Assembly: GCA_017501255.1 (NCBI GenBank)
Contig: JAFVXE010000021.1
Span: 1-64,000 of the forward strand
Source of the DNA: Clostridia bacterium
GTDB lineage: Bacteria; Bacillota; Clostridia; Christensenellales; Aristaeellaceae
Reading direction: 5' to 3'
Length of the DNA stretch: 64,000 bases
In this document: piece by piece, positions 1 through 7,351 of the stretch
Numbering within the stretch: position 1 is the stretch's first letter
Layout of the letters: every line of letters begins with the position of its first letter
Notes under the pieces: generated by a model
Databases searched by the model: none
Seen by the model: only the letters and a program-made list of their open reading frames with translations
Told to the model about the DNA's origin: nothing
Position numbers and translations under genes: made by a program

Positions 1-88
1 GAAATAGGACAGAAGATAAAGAAAAGGAACCAAAGCGAACCTGTGGTAAAATTGAAGCACCACACAACAATAGACCAGGAGGTTCGCC

Positions 89-532
89 ATGGCTCAGAAC
101 AAGTATAGCACGAAAGAACGGAAATTCCAACATCTGACGATTGAGAAGAGAGCGCAGATCGAGATACTGCTGCGAACGAAGATGCCCAAGAGCCAGATAG
201 CCCGTATGGTAGGAATCGCACGATCAACGCTGTACAACGAACTTGCACGTGGAAGTGTAGTGCAGATGGATAGCGAACTGCGGCAGTATACCCGTTATTT
301 CAGCGATGTGGGACAGCGGGTATACAAAGAACACCGAGAAAGCAGCCGACCGCCGCTGAAGCTGATTCAAGCGCATGAAATGCGTTTCTACAAGCGTATG
401 CGTATGTTTTCATTGGAGGATGGGCGCAAACAGCTGGCACGTTACCAACGTTTGTCCAATAATATCATCATGACTTTTCTGGGCATGAAATCGCCCAATC
501 AGGTTCTGGCTCTATACCATGGGATTATGTAG
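89..532 (+). pseudogene. IS30-like transposase remnant with internal deletion
   Basis: The reading frame encodes 147 residues behind a clear AGGAGG ribosome-binding site at 77-82. Residues 14-60 look like the N-terminal helix-turn-helix of IS30-family transposases (HLTIEKRAQIE followed by IARMVGIARSTLYNELARG). After about residue 90 the text jumps to a segment ending LGMKSPNQVL, which resembles the C-terminal tail of an integrase-type transposase. The usual length is about 300-400 residues and the DDE catalytic core is absent, so I infer an internal in-frame deletion leaving both ends fused. It cannot be an active transposase. It might still bind DNA through the HTH. No flanking terminal repeats could be recognised with confidence. 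Confidence 0.6.
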
Positions 533-540
533 CGGTTAGG

Positions 541-569
541 GTCAGTTGTGACTGAATGTCACAACTGAC
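541..569. repeat. Perfect 12-bp inverted repeat
   Basis: GTCAGTTGTGAC at 541-552 is mirrored exactly by GTCACAACTGAC at 558-569 across a 5-base loop. It begins 8 bases after the stop of the transposase remnant and has no U-tract, so it may be an IS end or a weak terminator. The rest of 570-721 holds no gene that I can see. Confidence 0.7.
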
Positions 570-721
570 TACCCAATAGTATATTTGGCTTCTCACGGTC
601 AAGGTCGGGTTGTATTTGCTCCGCAAATCTCCACCCTTCCCTTGACTCCCTGCTTGGCTCGGCATGTTATCGATGTTTGACACTCGTACATTGAATTTTT
701 ATATTTTGAGCAAAATAATAC

Positions 722-750
722 TTGCACCATTTCCAAGAGCGTGCTATAAT
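722..750 (+). promoter_or_regulatory. Promoter of tRNA-Leu
   Basis: TTGCAC (722-727), a 17-base spacer and a TG-extended TATAAT (745-750) lie 12 bases before the mature tRNA 5' end. Confidence 0.85.
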
Positions 751-762
751 ATATGTTGTTCC

Positions 763-848
763 GCCGAAGTGATGGAATGGCAGACGTGACGGACTCAAAA
801 TCCGTTGGTAGCGATACCGTGTGGGTTCAAGTCCCACCTTCGGCACCA
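763..848 (+). tRNA. tRNA-Leu (anticodon CAA)
   Basis: An 86-nt tRNA with a long variable arm, as expected for leucine. The acceptor stem pairs GCCGAAG with CTTCGGC, the anticodon loop is CTCAAAA (anticodon CAA, reading UUG), the T-arm has GGGTTCAAGTCCC, and the discriminator A and CCA are encoded. It has its own promoter and terminator, so it is a single-gene unit. Confidence 0.97.
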
Positions 849-849
849 T

Positions 850-890
850 AAAAGGATGTGCACTTCAAGTTGCACATCCTTTTCCTTTTG
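850..890. terminator. Terminator between tRNA-Leu and the MATE gene
   Basis: A 13-bp perfect stem, AAAAGGATGTGCA (850-862) with TGCACATCCTTTT (871-883), is followed by a T-rich tract. The A-run on the other side lets it also serve the converging MATE gene ending at 895. Confidence 0.88.
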
Positions 891-894
891 TTCA

Positions 895-2262
895 TCAGCA
901 CTCAGACGACGCATTTGATGAAGCAAACCATTTTTTCTGAAAAATGTGGTATGCCACAGCAAGGAACAGAACCATCAATACCCAGGTGACAGGTTCTGTG
1001 ATACACACGCCCAAAAATCCCAATTTGGGAATCAGCCAATAGGCTGCCAACAGTTTCATGCCCAATTCAATGCAGCTGGACAGTACCGGCACCGCTTTCT
1101 GCCCCATCGCCTGCATGGCATTGCGGTAACAAAACAGTACGCCAAGCACCGGATACAGCACAAACTGGATCCGCAGGCTGAATACTGCATTTTCAAGCAC
1201 ATCTGCATTGGTGGTACCTGTAGTGAAACGAATCATCTCCTCACCAAACAGGAAGACCGTTCCTGCTGCAAACAGGCACCAAATGATTTCCATCATCATT
1301 ACAAGGCGCACAGCGGGGCGGATACGCTCCATTTTTCGTGCGCCAAAATTCTGCCCAACATAGGTCATATTAGCAACGGCCAAGCTGATAATGGGCTGAA
1401 GCATCATGATCACGATCCGGCGGGATGCAGAATGAGCAGTAATGAACATTTCACCAAGCAAATTGGCCGTCCGCTGGAAAAGTACCGTTCCCAGCTCCAC
1501 CACGCAGGAAGTGAGCGCCATGGCAAATCCTGTGGTGAACAGCGTGAGCAGAACACTTCCGGGAACGTATAAATCTTCTTTTCGTGGTAAGTACTCACGA
1601 TAATTCCGCCATACATACAGGCCGCTGCACAGTGCCGATACCAACTGCGCAATAACCGTGGCAATCGCCGCCCCGGCTATTCCCGCATCCCAGACCCACA
1701 CCAAAAGAATATCCAATACAACATTCAAAATGCTGGATAAAATCAGAAAAAGCAGCGGTGAACGGCTGTTGCCCAGTGCCCGCAGAATCGCTGCAAACAT
1801 ATTATAGGCAATCGTTACTGGGATTCCGGCGCAAATAGCAAAGATATAGGCATAGGATTGCTCGAAGATCTCCGAAGGTGTATTCATGAAGTGCAGCAGC
1901 GGGCGCAAAAACGCCAAAGAAGCCGCCATCAGGCCAACGCCAACCAGCGTATTCAGCTCAATCATACCCGCAACAGCCTGACGCATCACCTTTGGTTCGT
2001 GAGCGCCGAATTTTTGCGTAATTACAATGCCGTATCCATTGTTCAGATCGCAGGCAAAGTGAATGATCAGCGAATAAAGGGAAACCGTTGCGCCAATAGC
2101 CGCAATGGCCTGATCTCCAAGGCGATACCCAACCACCATGGTATCCACCAGGCTATACAGCTGCTGAAACAGATTGCCGATCAAAAGTGGAACGGCAAAG
2201 GATACGATCAATCGAAAGGGAGAACCCTCCGTCATATCCCGTACATAAGCTTTTGGTTTCAT
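895..2262 (-). CDS. MATE family efflux transporter
   Basis: A 455-residue polytopic membrane protein, the usual length for multidrug and toxic compound extrusion (MATE) transporters. The N-terminal region (MTEGSPFRLIVSFAVPLLIGN, then QQLYSLVDTMVVG) matches the family pattern, with about 12 hydrophobic segments along the chain. MATE proteins export cationic organic compounds in exchange for Na+ or H+ across the cytoplasmic membrane; the substrate here is unknown. It lies 46 bp downstream of an XRE-S24 regulator on the same strand, which suggests co-transcription and possible regulation by that protein. The start is supported by a GGGAG site upstream. Confidence 0.93.
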   Translation of the reverse strand: MKPKAYVRDMTEGSPFRLIVSFAVPLLIGNLFQQLYSLVDTMVVGYRLGDQAIAAIGATVSLYSLIIHFACDLNNGYGIVITQKFGAHEPKVMRQAVAGMIELNTLVGVGLMAASLAFLRPLLHFMNTPSEIFEQSYAYIFAICAGIPVTIAYNMFAAILRALGNSRSPLLFLILSSILNVVLDILLVWVWDAGIAGAAIATVIAQLVSALCSGLYVWRNYREYLPRKEDLYVPGSVLLTLFTTGFAMALTSCVVELGTVLFQRTANLLGEMFITAHSASRRIVIMMLQPIISLAVANMTYVGQNFGARKMERIRPAVRLVMMMEIIWCLFAAGTVFLFGEEMIRFTTGTTNADVLENAVFSLRIQFVLYPVLGVLFCYRNAMQAMGQKAVPVLSSCIELGMKLLAAYWLIPKLGFLGVCITEPVTWVLMVLFLAVAYHIFQKKWFASSNASSEC

Positions 2263-2308
2263 TTGTTACCGGCTCCCATAGGTGTTGTGAAAGAGTTCCA
2301 CTATTGGA

Positions 2309-3037
2309 TTACAGATCAAACTCCACCCGCACGACACGTCCAAGGAAATTCACATCCGGCATAGCGCAGGTTTCCGCATTGTATTCACGGTCGTAATTCT
2401 GCAAAAGGATAGTAACGCCATCCAGTTTCTTTACTTTTCGCAGGCTGCGGTGCCCCTTCTGTTCCACCAGCATGACAGCGCCGTCAATGGGGCTGGCAGC
2501 AGGCACCACAAGGCAGATATCATCCCTAAGGATGCGGAAGCCGCGCATACTGTCGTCCGGCGCAGAGAAGTAAAACACCTTATCCGGAGCGGCACCTTCA
2601 ATACGACCATCCATAATGGGAAGCAAACGATGTCCCACTTCCTTCAGAACAGCATTATAGACAGGCACACGCTTCAGTACGCTGGTGAGTGCTTCCAGCC
2701 ATACGCCGCCGGTTACCTGCTTTTCCTCAGAGGAACTGTAGACGGTTTCACTGTCCAGATGCCGTTCCTTTTTGGGGGCTGCTTTGGGCGTGGCGGTAAC
2801 CGTGGTTTGCAGGTCAACTGTTGCTGCAATATCATCCAGCGAGAAGCCCGCCTCAGTTTGTTCCTTCAAGCCCATTTTTTTCAGGATTCTGCGTGCCTGA
2901 TCATCCGCAATGATTTTCTTTCCTTCTTCGACGTCTTTCAAATACCCTTCGCTGACACCTCCCAGTTTAGCCACCTGTTTCAGAGTCATCTTTCTGGCAA
3001 GGCGTTCTGTGCGAAGCAAATCTCCCAATCGGCTCAT
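2309..3037 (-). CDS. XRE-type HTH regulator with C-terminal S24/LexA-like domain
   Basis: A 242-residue protein. Residues 4-58 form an XRE-like helix-turn-helix (LLRTERLARKMTLKQVAKLGGVSEGYLKDVEEG). A low-complexity linker (about 60-110) leads to an S24-type domain (about 150-242) with the serine motif PDDSM at Ser163 and a candidate catalytic lysine at 201-204 (LRKVKK). The architecture is that of phage-type or stress repressors that can self-cleave. No obvious Ala-Gly cleavage site is visible, so auto-cleavage is uncertain. It sits between a Nudix gene and a MATE gene in an apparent operon. A palindrome just upstream of its start could be its operator. Confidence 0.82.
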   Translation of the reverse strand: MSRLGDLLRTERLARKMTLKQVAKLGGVSEGYLKDVEEGKKIIADDQARRILKKMGLKEQTEAGFSLDDIAATVDLQTTVTATPKAAPKKERHLDSETVYSSSEEKQVTGGVWLEALTSVLKRVPVYNAVLKEVGHRLLPIMDGRIEGAAPDKVFYFSAPDDSMRGFRILRDDICLVVPAASPIDGAVMLVEQKGHRSLRKVKKLDGVTILLQNYDREYNAETCAMPDVNFLGRVVRVEFDL

Positions 3038-3056
3038 GATGAATTCTCCTTTATCC

Positions 3057-3071
3057 GAAACTTATTGTTTC
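3057..3071. promoter_or_regulatory. Candidate operator of the XRE-S24 regulator
   Basis: GAAAC-TTATT-GTTTC is a perfect palindrome lying 20 bases upstream of the regulator start. Size and position suit an autoregulatory repressor site, but this is inference. Confidence 0.4.
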
Positions 3072-3085
3072 ATATATCAAAATCG

Positions 3086-3649
3086 TTACAGTGCTTTCAC
3101 CCGTTGAATCAGCTTGCGATAAACCCGCTCCACCATCCATGGTTCTGTCGGCTTGCGTAAAGCATCATCTGTGGAAAACCATCGAACACCGGCGTTTTCA
3201 TCCTGATTCACAACCAGCGTTTCGTTTTCATCCGCCTCCAGCAGATATGTCAGATTCAGATGCAGATGACATGGGACATAGACACCTCGTTTTTCATGTC
3301 CCATCACATACAGGCATTCCAAAGAGAATATCTTGCCTGAAAAAACGGGCGTTGCGTGAACGCCGGTTTCTTCATAGGCCTCACGGATGGCAACCGCTTC
3401 CAAATTGCTGTCTCCATCCGCATGACCGCCCGTCCAGCTCCAAGAACGATATACATTGTGATAACAGAGCAGCACTTGATCTCTTCTCCTGTTCACAATC
3501 CAACCAGATGCGCTGAAATGTGCCGCCAGATTTTTACGATCAAGGCAGTCTGGATTTCTGTCCATAAACGAGAGAAACAGTTGCTTATCCGCTGCCTCCT
3601 GTTCATTTTGAGGGCTATATGCCTCAATTTGTTCCTTCAGATTCTGCAT
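3086..3649 (-). CDS. Nudix hydrolase
   Basis: A 187-residue protein from the ATG at 3649. It is preceded by a GAAGGGA ribosome-binding site; an upstream in-frame GTG at 3694 overlaps the promoter -10 and is unlikely. The Nudix box is about residues 74-97 (GGHADGDSNLEA, then IREAYEETGV), with Asp replacing the first conserved Glu, a spacing variant seen in some Nudix relatives. The REAYEETGV helix that holds the metal-binding glutamates is intact. Nudix enzymes cleave nucleoside diphosphates linked to another group; the substrate cannot be told here. It is first in an apparent Nudix / XRE-S24 / MATE operon. Confidence 0.88.
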   Translation of the reverse strand: MQNLKEQIEAYSPQNEQEAADKQLFLSFMDRNPDCLDRKNLAAHFSASGWIVNRRRDQVLLCYHNVYRSWSWTGGHADGDSNLEAVAIREAYEETGVHATPVFSGKIFSLECLYVMGHEKRGVYVPCHLHLNLTYLLEADENETLVVNQDENAGVRWFSTDDALRKPTEPWMVERVYRKLIQRVKAL

Positions 3650-3684
3650 TGCGCTATCCCTTCTTCTCCACAAATCACCCATGC

Positions 3685-3713
3685 AGTATACCACAGGCAG
3701 AAGGTTTGTTCAA
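3685..3713 (-). promoter_or_regulatory. Promoter of the Nudix / XRE-S24 / MATE operon
   Basis: On the minus strand TTGAAC (3708-3713), a 17-base spacer and TATACT (3685-3690) precede the 3649 start. Confidence 0.75.
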
Positions 3714-3828
3714 TCTGAACCACAATGCGGAATCTTGCCTCCTTTTCTCCCATCCACCCCATCTTTGACAAAAAAACAACAAAATTTTCACAACAAGGGG
3801 AAAAATGCTTTTTACCTGGGCAAAAGTG

Positions 3829-3837
3829 TGCTATACT
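3829..3837 (+). promoter_or_regulatory. Extended -10 promoter of the scaffold/GGGtGRT operon
   Basis: TGCTATACT is an extended -10 element (TATACT at 3832-3837). The -35 region is weak. It lies 51 bases upstream of the start at 3889. Confidence 0.6.
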
Positions 3838-3888
3838 ATGCTTGTATGTGCCCACATCACAACTATGTTGGCAAGGAGGATACAATCG

Positions 3889-4581
3889 ATGCAATATTCC
3901 AGAGAAATCGAAGAAATGGTATGCGTGAAGAAGGGCCCCAACCATGGCCCCGCTCCCATCCCGGAAGAGGGCAAGTGGGTTCAGAGCCGCGAGATTAAGG
4001 ACATCAGCGGTTTCACCCATGGTGTAGGCTGGTGCGCTCCTCAGCAGGGTGCCTGCAAGCTGAGCCTGAACGTTAAAGAAGGTATCATTCAGGAAGCGCT
4101 GGTGGAAACCCTGGGCTGCTCCGGCATGACCCACTCCGCCGCCATGGCCGCCGAGATTCTGCCCGGCAAGACCATCCTGGAAGCCCTGAACACCGACTTG
4201 GTCTGCGACGCTATCAACACCGCCATGCGTGAGCTGTTCCTGCAGATCGTTTACGGCCGCACCCAGAGCGCCTTCAGCGAAGACGGTCTGAGCATCGGCG
4301 CTGGTCTGGAAGACCTGGGCAAGGGTCTGCGCAGCCAGATCGGTACCATGTACGGCACCCTGAAGAAGGGCGTTCGCTATCTGGAAATGGCTGAAGGCTA
4401 CGTGCTGAAGCTGGGTCTGGATAAGGATCACGAAGTCATCGGCTACCAGTTCGTGCATCTGGGCAAGATGATGGATGCCATCAAGAAGGGCATGGATCCC
4501 AAGGAAGCTTACGAAAAGAACATCGGCTCCTACGGCCGCTTCAACGAGGCTGTGGAGTTCATCGACCCGCGTCATCAGTAA
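3889..4581 (+). CDS. NifU/IscU-like iron-sulfur cluster assembly scaffold protein
   Basis: A 230-residue protein starting at ATG 3889 behind AAGGAGGA (3873-3880); the frame is open further upstream but lacks start signals. Residues 48-110 resemble the IscU/NifU N-terminal scaffold core. Cysteines at 49, 56, 77 (in LGCSGMTHSAA) and 106 could ligate a cluster; the family function is transient Fe-S cluster assembly. The C-terminal half (about 115-230) is not part of classical IscU. Codon use is strongly biased (GGC, CTG, AAG, ATC), as in glyA and tyrS of this window, suggesting high expression. It is followed after 27 bp by the GGGtGRT gene, its usual partner in anaerobic Bacillota. The partner-specific role is unknown. 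Confidence 0.85.
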   Translation: MQYSREIEEMVCVKKGPNHGPAPIPEEGKWVQSREIKDISGFTHGVGWCAPQQGACKLSLNVKEGIIQEALVETLGCSGMTHSAAMAAEILPGKTILEALNTDLVCDAINTAMRELFLQIVYGRTQSAFSEDGLSIGAGLEDLGKGLRSQIGTMYGTLKKGVRYLEMAEGYVLKLGLDKDHEVIGYQFVHLGKMMDAIKKGMDPKEAYEKNIGSYGRFNEAVEFIDPRHQ

Positions 4582-4608
4582 CCAGAATTTGATAAGAGGT
4601 GAGTAGAA

Positions 4609-5607
4609 ATGGCTACTTTTGAAGGATACGACAGAAGAATTAATAAGATCGAAGGCGTCCTCAAGGAGTACGGCTTTACCGATCTGGATCAGATGGCGCA
4701 GTATGTGAAGGATCAGGGCGTGGATGTGGACGCTATCGTTCGCGGCACCCAGCCCATCGCTTTCGAAAACGCCGTTTGGGCTTACACCCTGGGCGCTGCC
4801 ATCGCTTTCAAGAAGGGCTGCAAGAACGCCGCTGACGCCGCCGAGGCCATCGGTGTAGGTCTGCAGGCTTTCTGTATCCCCGGTTCCGTTGCCGACCAGC
4901 GCGCTGTTGGTCTGGGCCACGGCAACCTGGCCGCCATGCTGCTGCGTGACGAAACCAAGTGCTTCGCTTTCCTGGCTGGCCACGAGAGCTTTGCTGCCGC
5001 TGAAGGCGCTATCGGCATTGCCCGCACTGCCAACAAGGTTCGCAAGGAGCCCCTGCGTGTTATCCTGAACGGTCTGGGCAAGGATGCTGCTTACATCATC
5101 AGCCGCATCAACGGCTTCACCTATGTGCAGACCAAGATGGACTACTACACTGGCGAAGTGAAGATCGTCAACGAGACCGCTTACTCCGACGGCGAAAAGG
5201 CCAAGGTTCGCTGCTACGGCGCTGACGACGTCACCGAAGGCGTTGCCATCATGCGTATGGAAAACGTGGACGTTTCCATCACCGGTAACTCCACCAACCC
5301 CACCCGCTTCCAGCATCCCGTTGCCGGCACCTACAAGAAGTGGGCCATCGAAAACGGCAAGAAGTACTTCTCCGTCGCTTCCGGCGGCGGCACCGGCCGT
5401 ACCCTGCATCCCGACAACATGGCTGCTGGTCCCGCCAGCTACGGCATGACCGATACCATGGGTCGTATGCACTCCGACGCTCAGTTCGCAGGTTCCTCCT
5501 CTGTGCCTGCTCACGTTGAAATGATGGGCCTCATCGGCATGGGTAACAACCCCATGGTCGGAGCCACCGTTGCCGTGGCTGTTGCCATCGAGGAAGTGCA
5601 GAAGTAA
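4609..5607 (+). CDS. GGGtGRT family protein
   Basis: A 332-residue protein with the signature GGGTGRTLHPDN at residues 259-270, which names the GGGtGRT family. It is rich in Gly/Ala, has no signal peptide and no evident transmembrane segments, so it is probably cytoplasmic. The GAGTAG-spaced GAGGTG ribosome-binding site lies just upstream of ATG 4609. Codon use is extremely biased, the strongest of any gene here along with its upstream partner, which implies an abundant protein. The biochemical function is not established in the family. Its invariable-looking neighbour, an IscU-like scaffold, suggests a link to Fe-S or redox metabolism. A double hairpin terminator ends the operon. Confidence 0.9.
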   Translation: MATFEGYDRRINKIEGVLKEYGFTDLDQMAQYVKDQGVDVDAIVRGTQPIAFENAVWAYTLGAAIAFKKGCKNAADAAEAIGVGLQAFCIPGSVADQRAVGLGHGNLAAMLLRDETKCFAFLAGHESFAAAEGAIGIARTANKVRKEPLRVILNGLGKDAAYIISRINGFTYVQTKMDYYTGEVKIVNETAYSDGEKAKVRCYGADDVTEGVAIMRMENVDVSITGNSTNPTRFQHPVAGTYKKWAIENGKKYFSVASGGGTGRTLHPDNMAAGPASYGMTDTMGRMHSDAQFAGSSSVPAHVEMMGLIGMGNNPMVGATVAVAVAIEEVQK

Positions 5608-5627
5608 GTATCCTGCATATTCATCAA

Positions 5628-5689
5628 GAGCCTTCCGGTTTTCCGGAAGGCTCAGACCGTTGACAAAGTCCGTCAACGGTCTATTATTT
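5628..5689 (+). terminator. Tandem terminators after GGGtGRT
   Basis: Two adjacent perfect 11-bp hairpins: GAGCCTTCCGG / CCGGAAGGCTC (5628-5653) and AGACCGTTGAC / GTCAACGGTCT (5654-5682), the second followed by ATTATTT. Confidence 0.85.
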
Positions 5690-5732
5690 GGTTCAATGTC
5701 AATAGTTGGGGTAACTCCAGCAGCCTATCAAA

Positions 5733-5762
5733 GGAAGCCCGTTGCGGAAGCAACGGGCTTCC
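5733..5762. repeat. Perfect 13-bp hairpin bordering the ISL3 remnant
   Basis: GGAAGCCCGTTGC (5733-5745) pairs with GCAACGGGCTTCC (5750-5762) around a GGAA loop, six bases beyond the end of the transposase remnant. It may be a terminator for minus-strand transcription. Confidence 0.6.
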
Positions 5763-5767
5763 AGTCG

Positions 5768-6715
5768 TTAACAGGTCAAAAGGATACGAGAACGGAAGTT
5801 GTGAAAGGAACGGTAGCCAAAGGCAATGCGTTTGAGAACTTTGATTTTATTATTGCAACCTTCGGTAAAACCATTGGAGTAAGGACAGTCAAAAGCATTG
5901 AGAATGTAGGGTTCTCAATTTTTAAGAACAGAAAGACATGAGCTGAATTCGGGAATATCAGCAACCGTTGCATGAAGCCTGAATTCCAAAAGCTTCTGCT
6001 TGGCTTGAGCGCTGCTTGTTGAAGCCATAAACTGATAAAAAGCTTCCTTGAGCAGGTAAGCTTCACGAAGATCTCTGTCAAAGAGAAGCATTCTTTCGAC
6101 AGCTGCCTTAGCCTCAGGCTTAAGCTTTTCCATATGAGCAAGCAGTAATTTGCGGCTTCGCTTGAAATATTTTCGTTGCTCTGGTAGCAGCTTCTTTTGT
6201 ACTCGCTTTCGTACGTTCTCAATGGCCCAAGTGCAATAACATACAACATGGAAACGATCAATGACAATAGTGGCATTGGGAAATAAGTGTTTTGCAAGTG
6301 AGATATACTCCTTTTTCATATCGGAAACGAAATATTCTACCTCATGCCTGTTGGGAAAAGTCTTGAGGTATCGGTAAATATCACTATCTTTGTAAGTGGG
6401 GAGAATATCGAAGATTCGTTTTTCTGTTGGAGCAGTCATGATGCATTGAAACTTGCCATACTCAGTATTCCCTCGAAACTCATCTATTGAAAGCACTCTT
6501 GGTAACCGTTTGGGTTTGTCAAAATGCAGTAAAGCGAGCCATCTTGCAATTGTGGATGGTGAAACATTCACAACGACAGCAATATCCTTTCTGGATTGTT
6601 TTGTCCGCATCAGTTCAATGTCATAGGAGGCCAAGCGATTGGTAAGTCGGTGCCATTTGGGCAAAAGTGAATTTCGATCATAGAAACGATGGCCGCAAAG
6701 TGGCTTCTTTGACAG
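5768..6715 (-). pseudogene. ISL3-family transposase, truncated and frameshifted
   Basis: The minus strand encodes an ISL3-type transposase in pieces. An intact stretch (6664-5915, 249 residues) has the HTH (SRKDIAVVVNVSPSTIARW) and the DDE core with VLSIDEF and VIDRFH. Upstream, an in-frame segment CGHRFYDRNSL (about 6700-6670) keeps half of the N-terminal zinc ribbon, but the first part is missing. Downstream, the expected C-terminal text (NAFDCPYSNGFTEGCNN, then KRIAFGYR) continues to a TAA at 5768-5770 in another frame, so a frameshift lies near 5900-5930. With its N-terminus lost and frame broken it should be inactive. Confidence 0.85.
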
Positions 6716-6719
6716 TCTG

Positions 6720-6750
6720 AAAGCACAGTCCTAAACGAACTGTGCTTTTT
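6720..6750 (+). terminator. Orphan terminator-like hairpin
   Basis: AAAGCACAGT (6720-6729) pairs with ACTGTGCTTT (6739-6748), followed by T residues on the plus strand. No plus-strand gene precedes it, so it may be left over from a gene lost when the ISL3 element inserted or decayed. Confidence 0.55.
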
Positions 6751-6758
6751 ATGTACGC

Positions 6759-6917
6759 TTACTTTGTATTTACAGTCACCATCATGACGGTTTCACCGTC
6801 GCACTGTTTTTTCTTTTTGCGTATTGGGCTTTGCTTATTCACCATAGCAAAAGGAATACTCTTTTTGGGTTTCAACATTTGATCAAAAACAATATGTTCT
6901 CGTTTCTTTTTCGCCAT
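6759..6917 (-). CDS. Small lysine-rich protein of unknown function (52 residues)
   Basis: A short minus-strand frame from ATG 6917 to TAA 6759-6761 encodes 52 residues, starting MAKKKREHIVFDQML and containing a basic patch IRKKKKQ. A GGAG ribosome-binding site lies 9 bases upstream and overlaps the end of the preceding 47-codon frame, suggesting translational coupling. No domain is recognised. Base composition is more A/T-rich than the surrounding housekeeping genes, and it sits next to an IS remnant, so acquired DNA is likely. Confidence 0.45.
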   Translation of the reverse strand: MAKKKREHIVFDQMLKPKKSIPFAMVNKQSPIRKKKKQCDGETVMMVTVNTK

Positions 6918-6922
6918 ATCAA

Positions 6923-7066
6923 TTACTCCAATTCAAAATATGAAGCATTTCGGTCGATCATATCGTCGTTTTCGATGCTTCTTCATTGATAAACATATTG
7001 TTCTTCCAATATGTTTATTATGATTTCCAAGATGAAATAATCCAAATATCCATCGCGATCCTCCAT
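6923..7066 (-). pseudogene. 47-codon frame interrupted by an in-frame TGA
   Basis: From ATG 7066 the minus strand reads MEDRDGYLDYFILEIIINIL and so on for 27 codons, then TGA (6983-6985), then 19 more codons ending FELE and TAA at 6923-6925. The TAA lies 5 bases before the next gene's ATG, as expected if this were one gene in an operon. A perfect 12-bp hairpin sits in the coding sequence just before the TGA. Most simply this is a nonsense-mutated gene. Alternatively two short peptides are made. Confidence 0.4.
6989..7018. repeat. Perfect 12-bp inverted repeat inside the interrupted small frame
   Basis: ATAAACATATTG (6989-7000) and CAATATGTTTAT (7007-7018) pair perfectly around TTCTTC. It ends 4 bases upstream (minus-strand sense) of the in-frame TGA. 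Confidence 0.75.
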
Positions 7067-7164
7067 CAGATTCAAATTTGCAAACACATAATAGCACAAA
7101 AAAGCAGAGGAATTTCAGAATTCTCTACTATTCAAGTGAATTAGCGGTAATCTTGCTATGCCTA

Positions 7165-7195
7165 ATACAAAAGACCCTCTCATTCGAGAAGGTCT
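7165..7195 (-). terminator. Terminator of tRNA-Ala
   Basis: On the minus strand AGACCTTCTC and GAGAGGGTCT form a 10-bp stem with one mismatch around GAAT (7172-7195), followed by TTTTG, immediately downstream of the tRNA. Confidence 0.8.
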
Positions 7196-7198
7196 CTG

Positions 7199-7274
7199 TG
7201 GTGGAGTATAGGGGAGTCGAACCCCTGGCCTCTACAATGCGAATGTAGCGCGCTACCAACTGCGCTAATACCCC
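7199..7274 (-). tRNA. tRNA-Ala (anticodon CGC)
   Basis: A 76-nt tRNA including encoded CCA. The acceptor GGGGTAT pairs with ATACTCC and includes the G3-U70 wobble that identifies alanine tRNAs. The anticodon loop TTCGCAT gives anticodon CGC (codon GCG), and the T-loop is TTCGACT. It has its own promoter and terminator. Confidence 0.96.
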
Positions 7275-7304
7275 ACATCGCCGATCTTTCAACCAGCGAT
7301 GGAT

Positions 7305-7333
7305 ATTATAGCAAACCTTCCTTACAATTGCAA
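7305..7333 (-). promoter_or_regulatory. Promoter of tRNA-Ala
   Basis: Minus strand TTGCAA (7328-7333), 17-base spacer, TG-extended TATAAT (7305-7310), about 30 bases before the mature tRNA. Confidence 0.82.
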
Positions 7334-7351
7334 GGTTTTTTTGAAAATCCC

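Noticed and set aside
3637..5676. A 679-codon open frame antisense to the scaffold and GGGtGRT genes
   Set aside because: It mirrors two strongly biased genes; the Ala/Gly/His-rich translation has no domain and no ribosome-binding site. It is an artefact of biased codon use.
6923..7066. Selenocysteine at the in-frame TGA
   Set aside because: The hairpin lies upstream of the TGA, whereas bacterial SECIS elements lie immediately downstream.
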